Assembly: GCA_965153355.1 (NCBI GenBank)
Contig: OZ231127.1
Location: 85,808,001 to 85,872,000 of the forward strand
Source of the DNA: Flaccisagitta enflata
Taxonomy: Eukaryota > Chaetognatha > Sagittoidea > Aphragmophora
DNA: 64,000 nt
Direction: 5' to 3'
Below are positions 44,710 through 56,980 of the stretch, one piece after another (position 1 is the stretch's first letter; each line of letters starts with the position of its first letter). A model generated the notes under the pieces. It was not told the DNA's origin, made no database searches, and saw nothing but the letters and a program-made list of their open reading frames with translations. The translations under genes were made by a program, and so were the position numbers.

Positions 44710-44955
44710 GTTGTTGATATTGGTGTTGTTGTTGTTGTGGTTTTATTGCTGAACTTGCTGTTAGTGTTGGTGGTGAGGTGGTGGTGGTGGTGGTGGTGAT
44801 GGTGGTGGTGGTGGTGGTGGTGGTGGTGGTGGTGGTGGTGGTTGTGGTGGTGGTGGTGGTGGTGGAGCTTTTTTTTTTCCATTTGTTTGTAAAATGATAT
44901 TCTGTGTTTATGTTTCGGAATACATGCCTGTGTGTCTGTGTGTCAGTTTGTATGT
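43520..44955. repeat. Tandem duplication of a GTT/GGT-rich block inside an MCTP intron
   Basis: Unit 1 (about 43526-44266) and unit 2 (about 44267-44955) each run TACAAATCAATGATTAGTG, (GTT)n, CTTGATTGT-TTATATCTG, TAATCGAAC-like spacer, (GTT)n, TTATTGCTGAACTTGCTGTT, (GGT)n, GGAGCTTTTTTTTTCCATTT, ATGATATTCTGTGTTTATG and TACATGCCTGTGTGTCTG. The left edge is about 20 bases from the MCTP acceptor at 43518. Frames here (poly-Val, poly-Leu, poly-Cys) are artefacts. Confidence 0.9.
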
Positions 44956-45215
44956 CTAATGTGTGCCTGTGCGAACTTTTATGGTTCTACCCAAGGCAAA
45001 GCCGGCACATTTTCCATTCTCCGCTGCTTTTCTCTCGTTTTCCATTTAAAATGAAAATCTTGAAAAAGATGAACGATTTTCCCTCCTCCGATTCCCATCG
45101 CACTTCAGCGTTTTCCTCGTCGTCGTTCCATCACTGTCCGTCTGTCTGTCGCCACTTTCGCCTCGTCTTCCTTTGTTTTTTTCTGCTTGCGTTATTGTTT
45201 GTGCGTCACTATGTG

Positions 45216-45266
45216 TCTGTCTGTTGGTCTGTCTGTCTGTCTGTCTGTCGGTCTGTCGGTCTGTCG

Positions 45267-45338
<72 letters not shown>

Positions 45339-45395
45339 CACTGTCTGTCTCACTGTCTGTCTGCCTCTCTGTCTGCCTCTCTGTCTGTCGGTTAG
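45216..45395. repeat. (TGTC)n microsatellite
   Basis: About 45 TGTC units with CGGT and CACT variants. Confidence 0.95.
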
Positions 45396-45496
45396 TCGTG
45401 TTCTCGATTTGTTTTAGGTCCGCTCGTCTGTTCGTGTGACAGTGTTTGCTTTCCAATTTGTCAACCAGTCCGTGAATCAATCTTTACCTTGTTTTC

Positions 45497-45635
<139 letters not shown>

Positions 45636-45639
45636 CTTT

Positions 45640-45721
45640 TTGACTCGTGCTCACGGACCGACGGACCAACTGACTGATGGACGGACAGAGGCTCTTATAG
45701 AGTTCCGTGTCCGCAACTAAA
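45640..45721 (-). mobile_element. Hairpin element 5' end, reverse orientation
   Basis: GACTCGTGCTCACGGACCGA, CGGACCAACTGACTGATGG, GGACAGAGGCTCTTATAGAG and the diverged terminal TTCCGTGTCCGCAACTAAAA. A GAAA microsatellite starts at its edge. Confidence 0.6.
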
Positions 45722-45846
45722 AAGACAGAAAGAAAGAAAGAAAGAAAGAAATGAAGAAAGAAAGAAATAAAGAAAGGAAGAAAAAGGAAAAGAAACAAAG
45801 AATGAAATAAGATAAATAAGATGAGTAAATGCAAGAAAGAAGAAAA
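45722..45846. repeat. Degenerate (GAAA)n
   Basis: GAAA/GAAT units running up to the next hairpin element. Confidence 0.8.
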
Positions 45847-45854
45847 GGAACAAG

Positions 45855-46016
45855 GCCGGATACACGGCCAATACCAGTCGCGGACGGGTGGGCAGGGGCG
45901 GAAATGTATGTTTTCCCCACTTTTCGACTCGTGTTCACGGACCGACCGACCGACCGACCAACCGACCGACGGACGGACGGACAAAGCCTCTTATAGAGTC
46001 GCTTGTCCGCGACTAA
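45855..46016 (-). mobile_element. Hairpin element, reverse orientation (complete)
   Basis: Starts AAGGCCGGATACACGGCC (reverse of the CCGTGTATCCGGCCTT end, a GGCC/GGCC stem). Then AGTCGCGGACGGGTGGGCAG, GGACCGACCGACCGACCGAC, ACAAAGCCTCTTATAGAG and the terminal hairpin AGTCGCTTGTCCGCGACT, followed by AAAAAG. It lies between two GAAA tracts. Confidence 0.8.
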
Positions 46017-46030
46017 AAAGTCGGAAATAA

Positions 46031-46150
<120 letters not shown>

Positions 46151-46783
46151 AAAGAGAAAGAACGAAAGAGACAAAGGAAGAAAAAGAAAAAGCAACAAAT
46201 AATGAAATAAGATAGATAAGTATGTAGAGAGACTAACAAGTTATCCACACACGGTTACAATGTCTCGACAGTCACACACCCACAAACTCTCACACAGACA
46301 CTCGCTCACGCACTCACACACACAAACGCACACACATACACATTCCCACACGCGCACGCACGGATGTCATTCATGCTTTTATAAGACTCGTGATTCATGG
46401 AAATTCAAACAGATGGATGGACTGAGGGAAGGACGTTTGGACAGACGCATGGACAAATGCATGGACAAATGGGAAAATGGACGGACAAGCAGACAAAACT
46501 TCTTATATAGTCAATGTCAGCGAATTAAAATGAGATGTGCTGTGAAGTTTGAAGTGGGCATTCAGAAAAGATTTGAAGGAAAAGGGATTTTTTAAATTTT
46601 TTCATTTTTGGAGAAAAACATTTGTTCGAGATACAAATTCGTATCAATTTTTTCGTTGAATCACTTGTAATAGCATATATAACAACTAGAAAAAGCCAGA
46701 TTTCGGTCAAAAAGCTGTTGAATTTTGACCCCCCATGAATGGCAAGGGTTTCACAAGCTTGCTTGCTGTCTTACTTAATTTTA

Positions 46784-46999
46784 AGTCGCGTGCTACGCGA
46801 CTCTACACCCCGCGTTGTCGGTCCGTCGGTCCGTCCGTCGGTCCGTCCGTCGGTCAATCCGTCGGCCGGTCCATCACACTTTACTTTTTTTTTTTGCAGT
46901 CTTTGGCATCACTGTTCCTGCCCAAATGATGAAGTGACCTCAATTATGGCCCCTGCCCACCCGCACGCGACTGGGGTAGCCGTGTATCCAGCCTAGTTT
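46784..46999 (+). mobile_element. Hairpin element, best-preserved forward copy
   Basis: AGTCGCGTGCTACGCGACT (46784-46802), CTACACCCCGCGTTGTCGG, repeated GTCC/GTCG to about 46865, CACTTTACTTTTTTTTT, GCAGTCTTTGGCATCACTG, CCTGCCCAAATGATGAAGTG, CCCACCCGCACGCGACTGG (reverse of the 5' start), and the end GTAGCCGTGTATCCAGCC. This copy defines the element order used for the others. Confidence 0.85.
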
Positions 47000-47489
47000 T
47001 ATCACCAAAGTACAATAAGCCAATATAAAATGATTTTAATAGCTGTCTTTGTGAACAAACAACAAGGACCACCTATTCAACAATTAGTTTTGATGGTGGA
47101 AAGAACCGTTTGCCTATTGTTCTATGATCGATGTTTGTTTTGGTGAGTAAAACCAGACAAAATACATATCGGAAGAAGAAGTTTGCCAGGATAAAAATTT
47201 CATCCCAAAAAATCATTTTCTTTTATTTTTAAATTGGCAAAGGGTTGATTGATTGATGACAGGAATCCATTCAAAGCTGAGACGCAACCGGAATTTCCAG
47301 GTGCACGCGAGTAGGCTTTTGCACTTGTGCTTCAATACCATAAACATGCTTAAGACTAGATGTCCTTTATTAAATGAATGAAAGAAACCGACGAAAGAAC
47401 CGACCGACCTACACATAGAGTTGCTTACATCCATTGAAATCACAATCACCGTCTCAGTCCATATGTCGGTGCCCAACTCAGAGGCCTGA

Positions 47490-47945
47490 GGGCAAGAATT
47501 AAGGAGCCACGCGGGCCTTCGAAAGGGGTCAAGAGGGGCAAGAAAGAGGGGGGGGAAGTGGATGGGGCGCTAAATGAGGGAGTCACAGGGGCCTTCGTGA
47601 AGGTGTCCTGAGGGCAAGAAAGGGGGGTGGGGAAGTGGTTGGGGGCGCTAAGTGAGGAAGTCACAGAGGCCTTTGTGAAGGTGTCCTGAGGGCACGAGAG
47701 GGGGGGGTGGGAAAGTGGATGAGGGTGCTAAATGAGGCAGTCACAGGGGCCTTTGTGAAGGTGTCCTGAGGGCAAGAAAGGGGGGGGAAGTGGATGGGGG
47801 CGCTAAGTGAGGGAGTCACAGGGGCCTTCGTGAAGGTGTCGAGGGCAAGAAAGGGGGGGTGGGGAAGTGGAGGGGGGGGGGTTAAGTGAGGGAGTCACAG
47901 GGGCCTTCATGAAGAGGTCAAAAGGGGCAAGATCGGCATGTCAAA
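47490..47945 (+). repeat. About 80-bp minisatellite
   Basis: Five to six units: GGGAGTCACAGGGGCCTTCG, TGAAGGTGTCCTGAGGGCAA, GAAAGGGGGG and GGGGAAGTGGATGGGGGCGC, with small indels in the G runs. Confidence 0.88.
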
Positions 47946-48002
47946 GGCCGCATCAAGTCCATAGACGTATTTCAGACTTGCATATTGAACTATGCCCTCA
48001 AG

Positions 48003-48003
<1 letters not shown>

Positions 48004-48083
<80 letters not shown>
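48004..48083. repeat. (GA)n microsatellite (left of element H)
   Basis: About 39 GA units ending AAACTAGTC at the edge of the composite element. Confidence 0.95.
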
Positions 48084-48087
<4 letters not shown>

Positions 48088-48649
48088 TAGTCATCCAAGG
48101 ATCGCACATGGTCAGCGGTACCCGATGCCCTGCTGGAAGTGATCTAGTGAAGAGGTTGAGGGAGAGCAGGGCAGCGGCCCCAAAGGGCCGATGTCCTGTA
48201 GAACACAAGGGTGAATTTCGAGACGTCCGTCCTTTCGTCTGGCTTGAGGGGGCCAATTTCAGGCTTTAGATGGCTGATTTAGGCCACTGAAGGCATATTT
48301 GAGGGCTAGAGGGCAGAATTAAGGCTTGGAGAGCAGATTTGAGGTTTGGAGGGCTGATTCGATGCTTGGAGGGCTGATTGAAGGTCTGGAGGGCAGATTT
48401 GAGGTCTGGAGGGTAGATTTGAGGCACGGGGAGGCTAATTTCAAGCCAAGAGGGCTGATTTGAGGTCTAGAGGGCTAAATTGAGGCCTGGGAGGGCTAAT
48501 TTGAGGCCTGGGAGGGCTAATTTGAGGCCTTAATGGTCAAGGGGGGGACGGATGGACGGACGGATGGAAGGACGGACGGAAGGATGGACGGACGTCTCAA
48601 AATTCCCCCCTGTGTTCTACAGGACATCGGCCCTTTGGGGCCGCTGCCC
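48088..48649 (+). mobile_element. Composite hairpin element, copy H, flanked by GA repeats
   Basis: Starts TAGTCATCCAAGGATCGCAC and GGTCAGCGGTACCCGATGCC. The arm at 48169 is GGGCAGCGGCCCCAAAGGGC followed by GTCCTGTAGAACACAAGGG. The interior is a roughly 21-bp minisatellite (GATTTGAGGTCTGGAGGGCT type) at 48240-48530, then reverse GTCC units (GGACGGATGGACGGACGG). The inverted arm is CCCCTGTGTTCTACAGGACA followed by CGGCCCTTTGGGGCCGCTGC, ending CCC before AAAAAAGAGAG. GA repeats lie on both sides. Confidence 0.8.
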
Positions 48650-48652
48650 AAA

Positions 48653-49316
<664 letters not shown>

Positions 49317-49504
49317 CGAAAACGTAACCATTTACCGGCGCCCAACGGACGATTCCAATGTCTGTTCTAATTCCTGTTTTTTCCTTCTTCCAACGACATA
49401 TACAGAAAAAGTTTCTTCGTTGATCAACAAAGTTGACTTTTAAGTGATTTCCGTGTTGACCCTCAGCAGACCCTCAGCAGACCCGCTGATGGACAGCAGA
49501 CCAA

Positions 49505-49750
49505 CTTTGGGCGTGTTTTTATTGACGACAACATTCGTGATTAATCCCGTTAAACGCTTTTTCAGTGTGAACACACACTCATGAATTTCAACCGTCCTAC
49601 AAGGGAGTGAGCAAAGTGAGTAGGCACTCCCATGAATTGTGCAATCAAGTAGGCAAGCAAGCGTAGCACTACAGAGTATGTAGGGGTAGTGATTAGTGCC
49701 AGTGAACAAACCCAGCGAGCAACCGAGTGGCCCATTAAAAACGCGTTTGT
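49505..49750 (+). repeat. Dispersed element, copy 1 of a pair
   Basis: GGGCGTGTTTTTATTGACGA, CGTTAAACGCTTTTTCAGTG, TGAACAC, TTTCAACCGTCC-ACAA-GGAGTGAG and CCGAGTGGCCCATTAAAAAC correspond to the copy at 52200-52440. Confidence 0.6.
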
Positions 49751-50250
49751 TTGTGTGCCGATACATGCTCTTTATTGACGCAAGGAGAGGGTTTTTTTCT
49801 TCGCCCTCTGTGATGTGTGTTTATGTAGGGTGAACTCCCAACTTTGGCCGGTGACCAATGGTCAAGTGACCATCGGGTGTCAGAGGGAGGGAGGAGGGAG
49901 GAGGAGGGGTGAGGGTTAGGGAAGGAGGGAGGGGGAAGGGGTGAGGTAAGGAGGGAAGGGGGAGGGAGGAGGCAAAGTTCAAACTTTTATCGTTGTATCA
50001 TCTTTTACACGGCAAAGTCGAGATTAGACCATTTTTTGAAGTTTCTTCCGTAACAACCCTGGCCTAGATTCAGCCCCAAATGCAAACTGGTATTTCAGCA
50101 ACTAAGTCAAAATAGGGTAGATTCACGGAGAAAAACTCTCAGGGGGAAAGCCTGGAAAACTCCTTTGCTACATTTCACCTTTAATGTTAAGTTAGTCGCC
50201 TCCACACGCTCACGCTCCTCATCCTCCGATCTTTGCCCCCTTAGACTGAT
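49751..50250. other. No gene; G-rich stretch
   Basis: GGAGGGAGGAGG-type purine-rich sequence at about 49884-49975, otherwise unique. Confidence 0.4.
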
Positions 50251-50259
50251 TCGTGTTTG

Positions 50260-52035
50260 CCAATCTGCTCAACTCTGATATCGGCGGCTGTCAGCCTCCT
50301 CAGCCCGCAGCCCCATCCTCCTTAAACTTATTCGTCTATGATTTACCCCAATTGGCAACTGTGATATCCGCGGCCATCAATCTCCTCAGCCTCTTCCAGA
50401 CATCCTCACAGACTCCTCAGGCTCAGGCTCATCTTCCGCAGCACCATCCTCCATAAACTGATTCGTCTATCATTTACCCCAATTGGCAACTGTGATATCC
50501 GCGGCCATCAATCTCCTCAGCCTCTTCCAGACATCCTCACAGACTCCTCAGGCTCAGGCTCATCTTCCGCAGCCCCATCCTCCTTAAACTGATTGGTCTT
50601 CGATCTACCCCAATTGGCAACTGCGATATCAGCTTCATCAACCTCCTCAGTCTCTTCCAGACATCCTCTCAGCCTCCTCAGGCTCCTGCTCATCTTCCGC
50701 GGCCGTCAGCCTCCTCAGCCTCATCCTCTAAGCCTCCTCAAGCTCAGCCTCATCTTCCAAGCCTCCTCAGGCTCCTGCTCATCTTTCGCGGCCGTCAGCC
50801 TCCTCAGCCTCATCTTCCAAGCCTCCTCAGGCTGAGGCTCATCTTCCGCGGCCATCAGCCTCCTCAGCCTCATCTTCTTAGCCTCCTCAAGCTCAGGCTC
50901 ATCTTCCAAGCCTCCTCAGGCTGAGGCTCATCTTCCGCGGCCGTCAGCCTCCTCAGCCTCATCCTCTAAGCCTCCTCAAGCTCAGGCTCATCTTCCAAGC
51001 CTCCTCAGGCTGAGGCTCATCTTCCGCGGCCATCAGCCTCCTCAGCCTCATCCTCTAAGCCTCCTCAGGCTGAGGCTCATCTTCCGGGGCCATCAGCCAT
51101 GCTCATCTTTCGCGGCCGTCAGCCTCCTCAGCCTCATCTTCCCAGCCTCCTCAGGCTGAGGCTCATCTTCCGCGGCCATCAGCCTCCTCAGCCTCATCCT
51201 CTTAGCCTCCTCAGGCTGAGGCTCATCTTCCGCGGCCATCAGCCTCCTCAGCCTCATCCTCTTAGCCTCCTCAGGCTGAGGCTCATCTTCCGCGGCCATC
51301 AGCCTCCTCAGCCTCATCCTCTTAGCCTCCTCAGGCTGAGGCTCATCTTCCGCGGCCATCAGCCTCCTCAGCCTCATCCTCTTAGCCTCCTCAGGCTGAG
51401 GCTCATCTTCCGCGGCCATCAGCCTCCTCAGCCTCATCCTCTTAGCCTCCTCAGGCTGAGCTCATCTTCCGCGGCCATCATCTTCCAAGCCTCCTCAGAC
51501 TGAGGCTCATCTTCCGCGGCCATCAGCCTCCTCAGCCTCATCCTCTTAGCCTCCTCAGGCTGAGGCTCATCTTCCGCGGCCATCAGCCTCCTCAGCCTCA
51601 TCCTCTTAGCCTCCTCAAGCTCAGGCTCATCTTCCAAGCCTCCTCAGGCTGAGGCTCATCTTCCGCGGCCATCAGCCTCCTCAGCCTCATCCTCTTAGCC
51701 TCCTCAGGCTGAGGCTCATCTTCCGCGGCCATCAGCCTCCTCAGCCTCATCCTCTTAGCCTCCTCAAGCTCAGGCTCATCTTCCAAGCCTCCTCAGACTG
51801 AGGCTCATCTTCCGCGGCCGTCGACCTCCTCAGCCTCATCCTCTAAGCCTCCTCAGGCTCAGGCTCATCTTCCGCGGCCGTCAGCCTCCTCAGCCTCATC
51901 CTCTTAGCCTCCTCAGGCTGAGGCTCATCTTCCGCGACCGTCAGCCTCCTCAGCCTCATCTTCTTAGCCTCCTCAAGCTCAGGCTCATCCTCCAAGCCTC
52001 CTCAGGCTCAGGCTCATATTCCGCGGCCGTCTGCC
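50260..52035. repeat. 60-bp minisatellite array with GC-rich inner palindromes
   Basis: The main unit from about 51150 is GCCTCCTCAGGCTGAGGCTC followed by ATCTTCCGCGGCCATCAGCC and TCCTCAGCCTCATCCTCTTA (60 bp). To the left the units are more variable and include longer units with AATTGGCAACTGTGATATCC. Shorter derived units alternate (CTCAAGCTCAGGCTCATCTT). Minus-strand frames encode a 20-residue repeat (E-D-E-P-Q-P-E-E-A-K-R-M-R-L-R-R-L-M-A-A) but are cut into pieces of about 60-115 codons by the shorter units, so I do not call a gene. Confidence 0.92.
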
Positions 52036-52199
52036 ATGTATGTCTTCGGAAAGGAAAGAAACGAGTTTTCAAAAAGTCGTTAGTATCGAATTTTCTTTTC
52101 TTTTTATCTGGTGAGCGTCTTTCTCTTGACGATCAGCCTCGGGCCAGAGACATTCTTTTTCCTCCTTTTCGTTCTCTCGTTTGATATTTCTTCACGATT

Positions 52200-52440
52200 T
52201 GGGGCGTGTTTCTAGTGAAGATAAAAAACGCTTGTTCCCATTGAACGCATTTTTAGCGTGAACACATAAACTTCAACTGTCCCACAATGGAGTGAGTGAG
52301 CGAGCGTAGCGAAGCGAGCGTAGCGAAGTGGAGGGCTGCCTAGCGAGTGAGCAGAGTGAGCGGTGCGAGCGAACGAACGTAGCGAGCGACCGAGTGACCC
52401 GTTAAAAACGTTATTGTCTCTGACTAGAAACGCTCCCTTT
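52200..52440 (+). repeat. Dispersed element, copy 2, with short terminal inverted repeats
   Basis: GGGGCGTGTTTCTAGTGA at the left and TGACTAGAAACGCTCCC at the right are inverted with small gaps. The interior has GAGCGTAGCGAAGCGAGCG repeats. TGACTAGAAACGCCCCC also occurs at 42739-42755, so the end sequence is dispersed. Confidence 0.6.
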
Positions 52441-53130
52441 GATTCTTCTACTCATATATATGTATTCATATATTTATATTTGTATACCCATCGCGAAGTC
52501 ATAAATCCTGCTTAAATACGTGCAGACTTGCAAGTCACAACATGCGGGGCAATGGCGTAAATTGGCGCTTGCTGCAAGGCACCAACTGAGAACTGATGAA
52601 GTTACTGTAGGACCTACGAAAGATACACCACTATGTGGCTCATAGATATACGGATTCTTTAAAATGGTACCAATGTAGGGTCAGAAGCTCAATTCATTTA
52701 GCCGCAGTATCTTTTCAAAGTTGATGCATCTCTCCAGGTGTCTGTATATTTATTTGCTAGATGGTAGTTGCTGACTGAATATCACAGAACCGTAAAGCTC
52801 AGTACCTTTTACTTTTGACAAAAAAAAAAAGACTCATGAGCTTTATAAAAGCCATAAAATGACTTTGCGGATTGGGGATGGAAACAGTGGACCGGCGCGG
52901 ATGCGGCAGGTGAACAAAAATGAAGTATCTAAAAGCTGAGTGGAAACGACTCAACAAAATCGAGTTGAGAAGCTCTTCTTCAATTCCCCGGCGCACGCAA
53001 TTTCGAAAACACGCTACATTGTCTTCTTCACACCAGATTGCCGTTTTCTCTCTTCTACTCCTCCTTTCTCCTTCCCCGATTTGTTCTTTCCATCTCCAAC
53101 CTCACAACTCTACGCAGATAGTCGTTTACT
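52441..53130. other. No gene recognised
   Basis: Unique AT-rich sequence without supported frames. Confidence 0.4.
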
Positions 53131-53134
53131 TTCT

Positions 53135-53900
53135 GGGCAGCGGCCCCAAAGGGGCCAATGACCTATGCTGTCACACACATGGGAGATTTTCTCCTCCATC
53201 TTCTTCTCCTCCTCCTCCTCCTCCTTCTCCATTCCCCCCCCCCTTTCAATGCTTCAATCCTTGCCTTGAGGCTCCAAACCCAGCCTCGAATCCCCAATCC
53301 CAGCGTCGTTTCCCTCATCCCTAGAAAGTCGTTTCTCCCCTCTCCCATTAGTAGTCCTGTTCTCTCTACTCCTCTTCACAATGTTGTTCATCCCCTATTA
53401 GTTGTTTTCTTCGCCCCCCCCCCCATTCTTCTTGTATTCTCTCTCTCTCCCAGATGGTCTACTTCTCGCTTCTCTCCGCCCCCCTTAAAGAATCTTTTTT
53501 TCTTCCCCCTACCCTCACCATGGTCCCTCTCTCTCTAATTCTCTCTCCTCTTCCGCCTTCCCACATAGTATTTTATTCTCTCCACTTCCTCCTCCATCTC
53601 CCTTGGGGTTATCGTCTTGTCCTCCCCCAAAAAGTCGGTTTCTCTCTCCTCCTCCTTTTCTTCTCCCCCAGAATGATTACCTTGTACCCCCCCCCCCCCA
53701 AAAAAAAAGAGTTGGTTTCTCTCTCCTCCTCCACCTCCTCCTTTTCTCCTCCCCTCCCCCAGAATTCGCTCTCCTTTTCGCTCTCCTCCTTTTCCCTTCC
53801 CCCAGGATTGTCGTCTTGTCTCCTTCCCCCTCCCAAAAAAAGACCGGTTTCTCTCTCCTCCTCCTCCTCCTTTTCCCCTCCCCTAAGCCTCAGGATTGTC
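53135..53900 (-). mobile_element. Composite hairpin element, copy D (one arm) with C/T-rich interior
   Basis: GGGCAGCGGCCCCAAAGGGG, CCAATGACCTATGCTGTCAC then CTCC-rich sequence. From 53250 there are a few GCCTTGAGGCTCCAAACCC units, then irregular CTCTCTCCTCCTCC with CCCCC and AAAAAA runs. The second arm is not found, so the element is truncated or its interior has been overgrown by C/T-rich repeats. Confidence 0.55.
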
Positions 53901-54010
53901 GTTAGGTAGCCGGCAAAAAGTCAAACTGAGCGGGTAAAAAAGCCCTTTTCCCAGAACTACGGTTCTTATCGGAGGAAGATAACTACTCCCTCTGGAAAAT
54001 GACGGGAAGA

Positions 54011-54290
<280 letters not shown>

Positions 54291-54779
54291 AGAAAGAGAA
54301 AGAGAGTCTGGAAACCCCGGAACCCCGGATAATTGTCAGAAACAGAAGTGAGGGGAGTGTACACAAAATGTGCGATTCGGGGAAGGCAGAGATGCTGTTT
54401 CAAGGTCTAAAGGTCGTGCACCAAGAAAATCTAGCAAGGTGTGTAACGTTCGGAGCAATGTCAGCTTTAACATCCTAATTTGCATAATGCAGTTTAGACA
54501 TTACCCTAGATTTGAATGTTAAACATTTTCGCTGGTAAACATTTTAGAGCCTGGAATTAATCTATTGTTATTTACTGAGTGCAGAATAGAAAAATGAAGA
54601 ATTTTTACGTTAGGTTCTAACATTTGACAGGAATTGTGGATGCTGAGAGATTTACAAGCGAAAAGATTATTAGGTATGTTTTAATCATTCAAAAAAGTAG
54701 AATTAAAAATGTTTTCCGATCCAGTCACCGCAACGAGGGATGCTTTCAGGTCGAATTACCCGGCCACCGATCTCGTAGC

Positions 54780-54960
54780 TGTGTACATTAAAGGGGTCCA
54801 GAAAAGACCAAATCATAGAAATCAGTAATTGAAACGGGCCCCCTGGCCCCGTTTTTCGTGCTGAAGCCGTTGGTCACGGTCCCGAGGCCGTCAAATGACC
54901 GGGCACCCCACCACCACGGCCCTGAATCGGCATAACTACATATTTTCACGTATTTTCACC
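54780..54960 (-). repeat. Dispersed repeat, inverted partner of 60845-61035
   Basis: On the minus strand it contains TTATGCCGATTCAGGGCCGT, GGTCATTTGACGGCCTCGGG, ACCGTGACCAA-GGCTTCAGC and TTTTCTGGACCCCTTTA in the same order as at 60878-61030, about 90% alike. No complete gene. Confidence 0.85.
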
Positions 54961-56065
54961 ATTTTGAAGGTTGTTTAAGAGTATTAAAGCTGTAAAATCA
55001 CTCATACAATGTTACAGCCACTCAAACATGATCATTCCTGTCCTCCTTTACACTCTCCATCGCCCAACGACCTAAAATTATGAATACTGAGGCCTCCTAA
55101 ACCGTTTGGGGCCCCGTATTGAGCATAAAAAGGTAAAAATCTCATCAATTTTTGCGAACTGGCTTTGTAGCTGTAGCCGAGTGAAAAACGACCATTGAAT
55201 GAATTCATGCCAAGTAGATTTTGATGTCCCATAGTCAAAGAGTCGTGAAAAAATCAGTTTAGATTAAATCTTATGAATCTAAATTATCAGGCTTTAACCG
55301 CAATATGCAAATGAGCATATTGCTGATCTGGGTGAATTCAGTTTAAATCTTTTTGCAGTACATTTTTTTTGATTGATGAAAGACATGAAATTGGTTTTGT
55401 TTGAAAGATATTTGATATTGGTATGTGAAAAACGGAAAAGCAAAGAGTGGGAGCCCCTTGAGGATTTTAAAGGGGCTGTCTAAGGGACATATCATGGGCC
55501 TAGCCTGTACCGAAAAGACAATAAACCTGTACTAAAATTACCAGTTATGGCGGTTATCGTCATAAGGAAAAAAGTTGTAAGCCAGACATACACATCTTTC
55601 AAACCTTCGGAGGGGCAGGGATTTCAACCTCAAAGTTTCCGACATGATTTTTTAATATTTCCTGTCTTATAGCAATCAAAATATGGAATAAAGCTAAAAA
55701 TATGCAGAAATATTTTTTTTTCTTTTTACGACATACAATAACACAGATCTACACCTAATCAAGGGAAAAAGTGGGGCTGACATTTAAAAGTTTATCAACA
55801 GCCTCTGAGATGTGATAGAACTTGAGTTTTAAAGCTGCAGAGCTATGCACAGTGCCATTTTCCTGCACCAGTGCACCAGTGCACCATGCATCATGTAAAT
55901 CGTGTTTTTAATCAACCCATCAGCAAGTTGAATTTTTCGGCCGTTCCAAGCTATGATGACGTTTTTGCCCTTTTTTTTTTTTTCTTTCTTCATGTTTTTT
56001 TTTAATTTCCTCTCTCTGTTTATTTCTTCCTCCTTTTTTTCTTTCTTTTTCTTCTTCTTTTTCTT
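54961..56065. other. No gene recognised
   Basis: Unique AT-rich DNA. GCAATATGCAAATGAG at about 55299 also occurs at about 20720 (ATGCAAAT octamer context). Confidence 0.35.
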
Positions 56066-56164
56066 TTCCTTCCTTCCTTCCTTCCTTCCTTTCTTTCTTT
56101 CTTTCTTTCTTTCCTTCCTTTCCTTTCCTTCCTTCCCTTCCCTTCCCTTCCCTTCCCTTCCCTT
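56066..56164. repeat. (CCTT)n / (CTTT)n / (CCCTT)n mixture
   Basis: Polypyrimidine run with changing unit length from TTCC to TTTC to TTCCC. Confidence 0.9.
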
Positions 56165-56280
56165 ATGACAAGCTTCCATCCCTTACGAGGAGCGGCGCTC
56201 CCCGCTCCTCCATAATGTGTATGTCTGTTGTAAGCATTGGCTGTTTCTCTCCAAATTTTGTCTCCAGTCAGAGCAATTTT

Positions 56281-56420
56281 TAGTCGCAGACACGCAACTC
56301 TACACCTTGGTCCGTCGGTCGGAAGGTAGCAAATATTTCTGAAATACCAGCGGTTTTTGCATAACGGCTCCAGCCCAACCGTCCACGACTGTCCTGCCGT
56401 GCATCCGGCCTTGTTTTGTT
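56281..56420 (+). mobile_element. Hairpin element, shortened
   Basis: TTTTTAGTCGCAGACACGCA (stem with one mismatch), CTCTACACCTTGGTCCGTCG, GGCTCCAGCCCAACCG, CCACGACTGTCCTGCCGTGC and the end ATCCGGCCTTGTTTTG. Confidence 0.7.
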
Positions 56421-56546
56421 AGATCAAATCTAGAGCAATTCTATATATTGATTGAACTGGATATCAGAGAAGATTAGGACTGAGCCAAATGAGCTAAACT
56501 AATCAAAATCACTCTACAAGAAAACCAGCTATGCTCACTGACAGGC

Positions 56547-56806
56547 TTTTTTGGGCAGCGGCCCCCAAAGGGGACAATGTCCTGTAGAACACAGGGGACT
56601 TTCATTTGTCTGTTTGTTCGTTTGTTCGCCCCCCCCCCCGCCTCAAGGTTCATTTACCAGCCTCAAGGCTCAAATCCCAGCCTTGAGGCTCAAATCCCAG
56701 CCTTGAAAACCACTCCGAATTCAAAAATGTGACGGATGGACTGAACGACCGATCTACCAACCTACCAATCAACACGGCAAGGTGTAGAGTCGCGTGTCCG
56801 CGACTA
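56547..56806. mobile_element. Chimera of composite-element arm and reverse hairpin-element end
   Basis: The left arm GGGCAGCGGCCCCCAAAGGG with GTCCTGTAGAACACAGGGGA runs into a few GGCTCAAATCCCAGCCTTGA units. The right part ends with GACGGATGGACTGAACGACC and the terminal hairpin AGTCGCGTGTCCGCGACT followed by AAAAA. Confidence 0.6.
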
Positions 56807-56978
56807 AAAATGACTGAAAATGATTCAAAACGACCTAGAATGACTCTAAATGACTTAAACTGACCAAAAATTACTAAACGACTTAGAATGACTTGAATTA
56901 CTTGGTGACTCAAAATGACTTGAATTACTTAAACTGACAAAAATGACCTAGAATTACCCTAAATGACTTAGATTGATT
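56807..56978 (+). repeat. Short-unit minisatellite (AAATGACTTAAA type)
   Basis: About 15 units of AAATGAC / TTAAACTGACC-like 10-11 bp. A related reverse pattern (AAGTCATTTCAGGTCATTG) stands at 17035-17115, also beside a hairpin element. Confidence 0.7.
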
Positions 56979-56980
56979 TA

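Noticed and set aside
50593-51786. Minus-strand repeat protein with 20-residue units
   Set aside because: Broken into pieces by shorter units and stops; better explained as a minisatellite.
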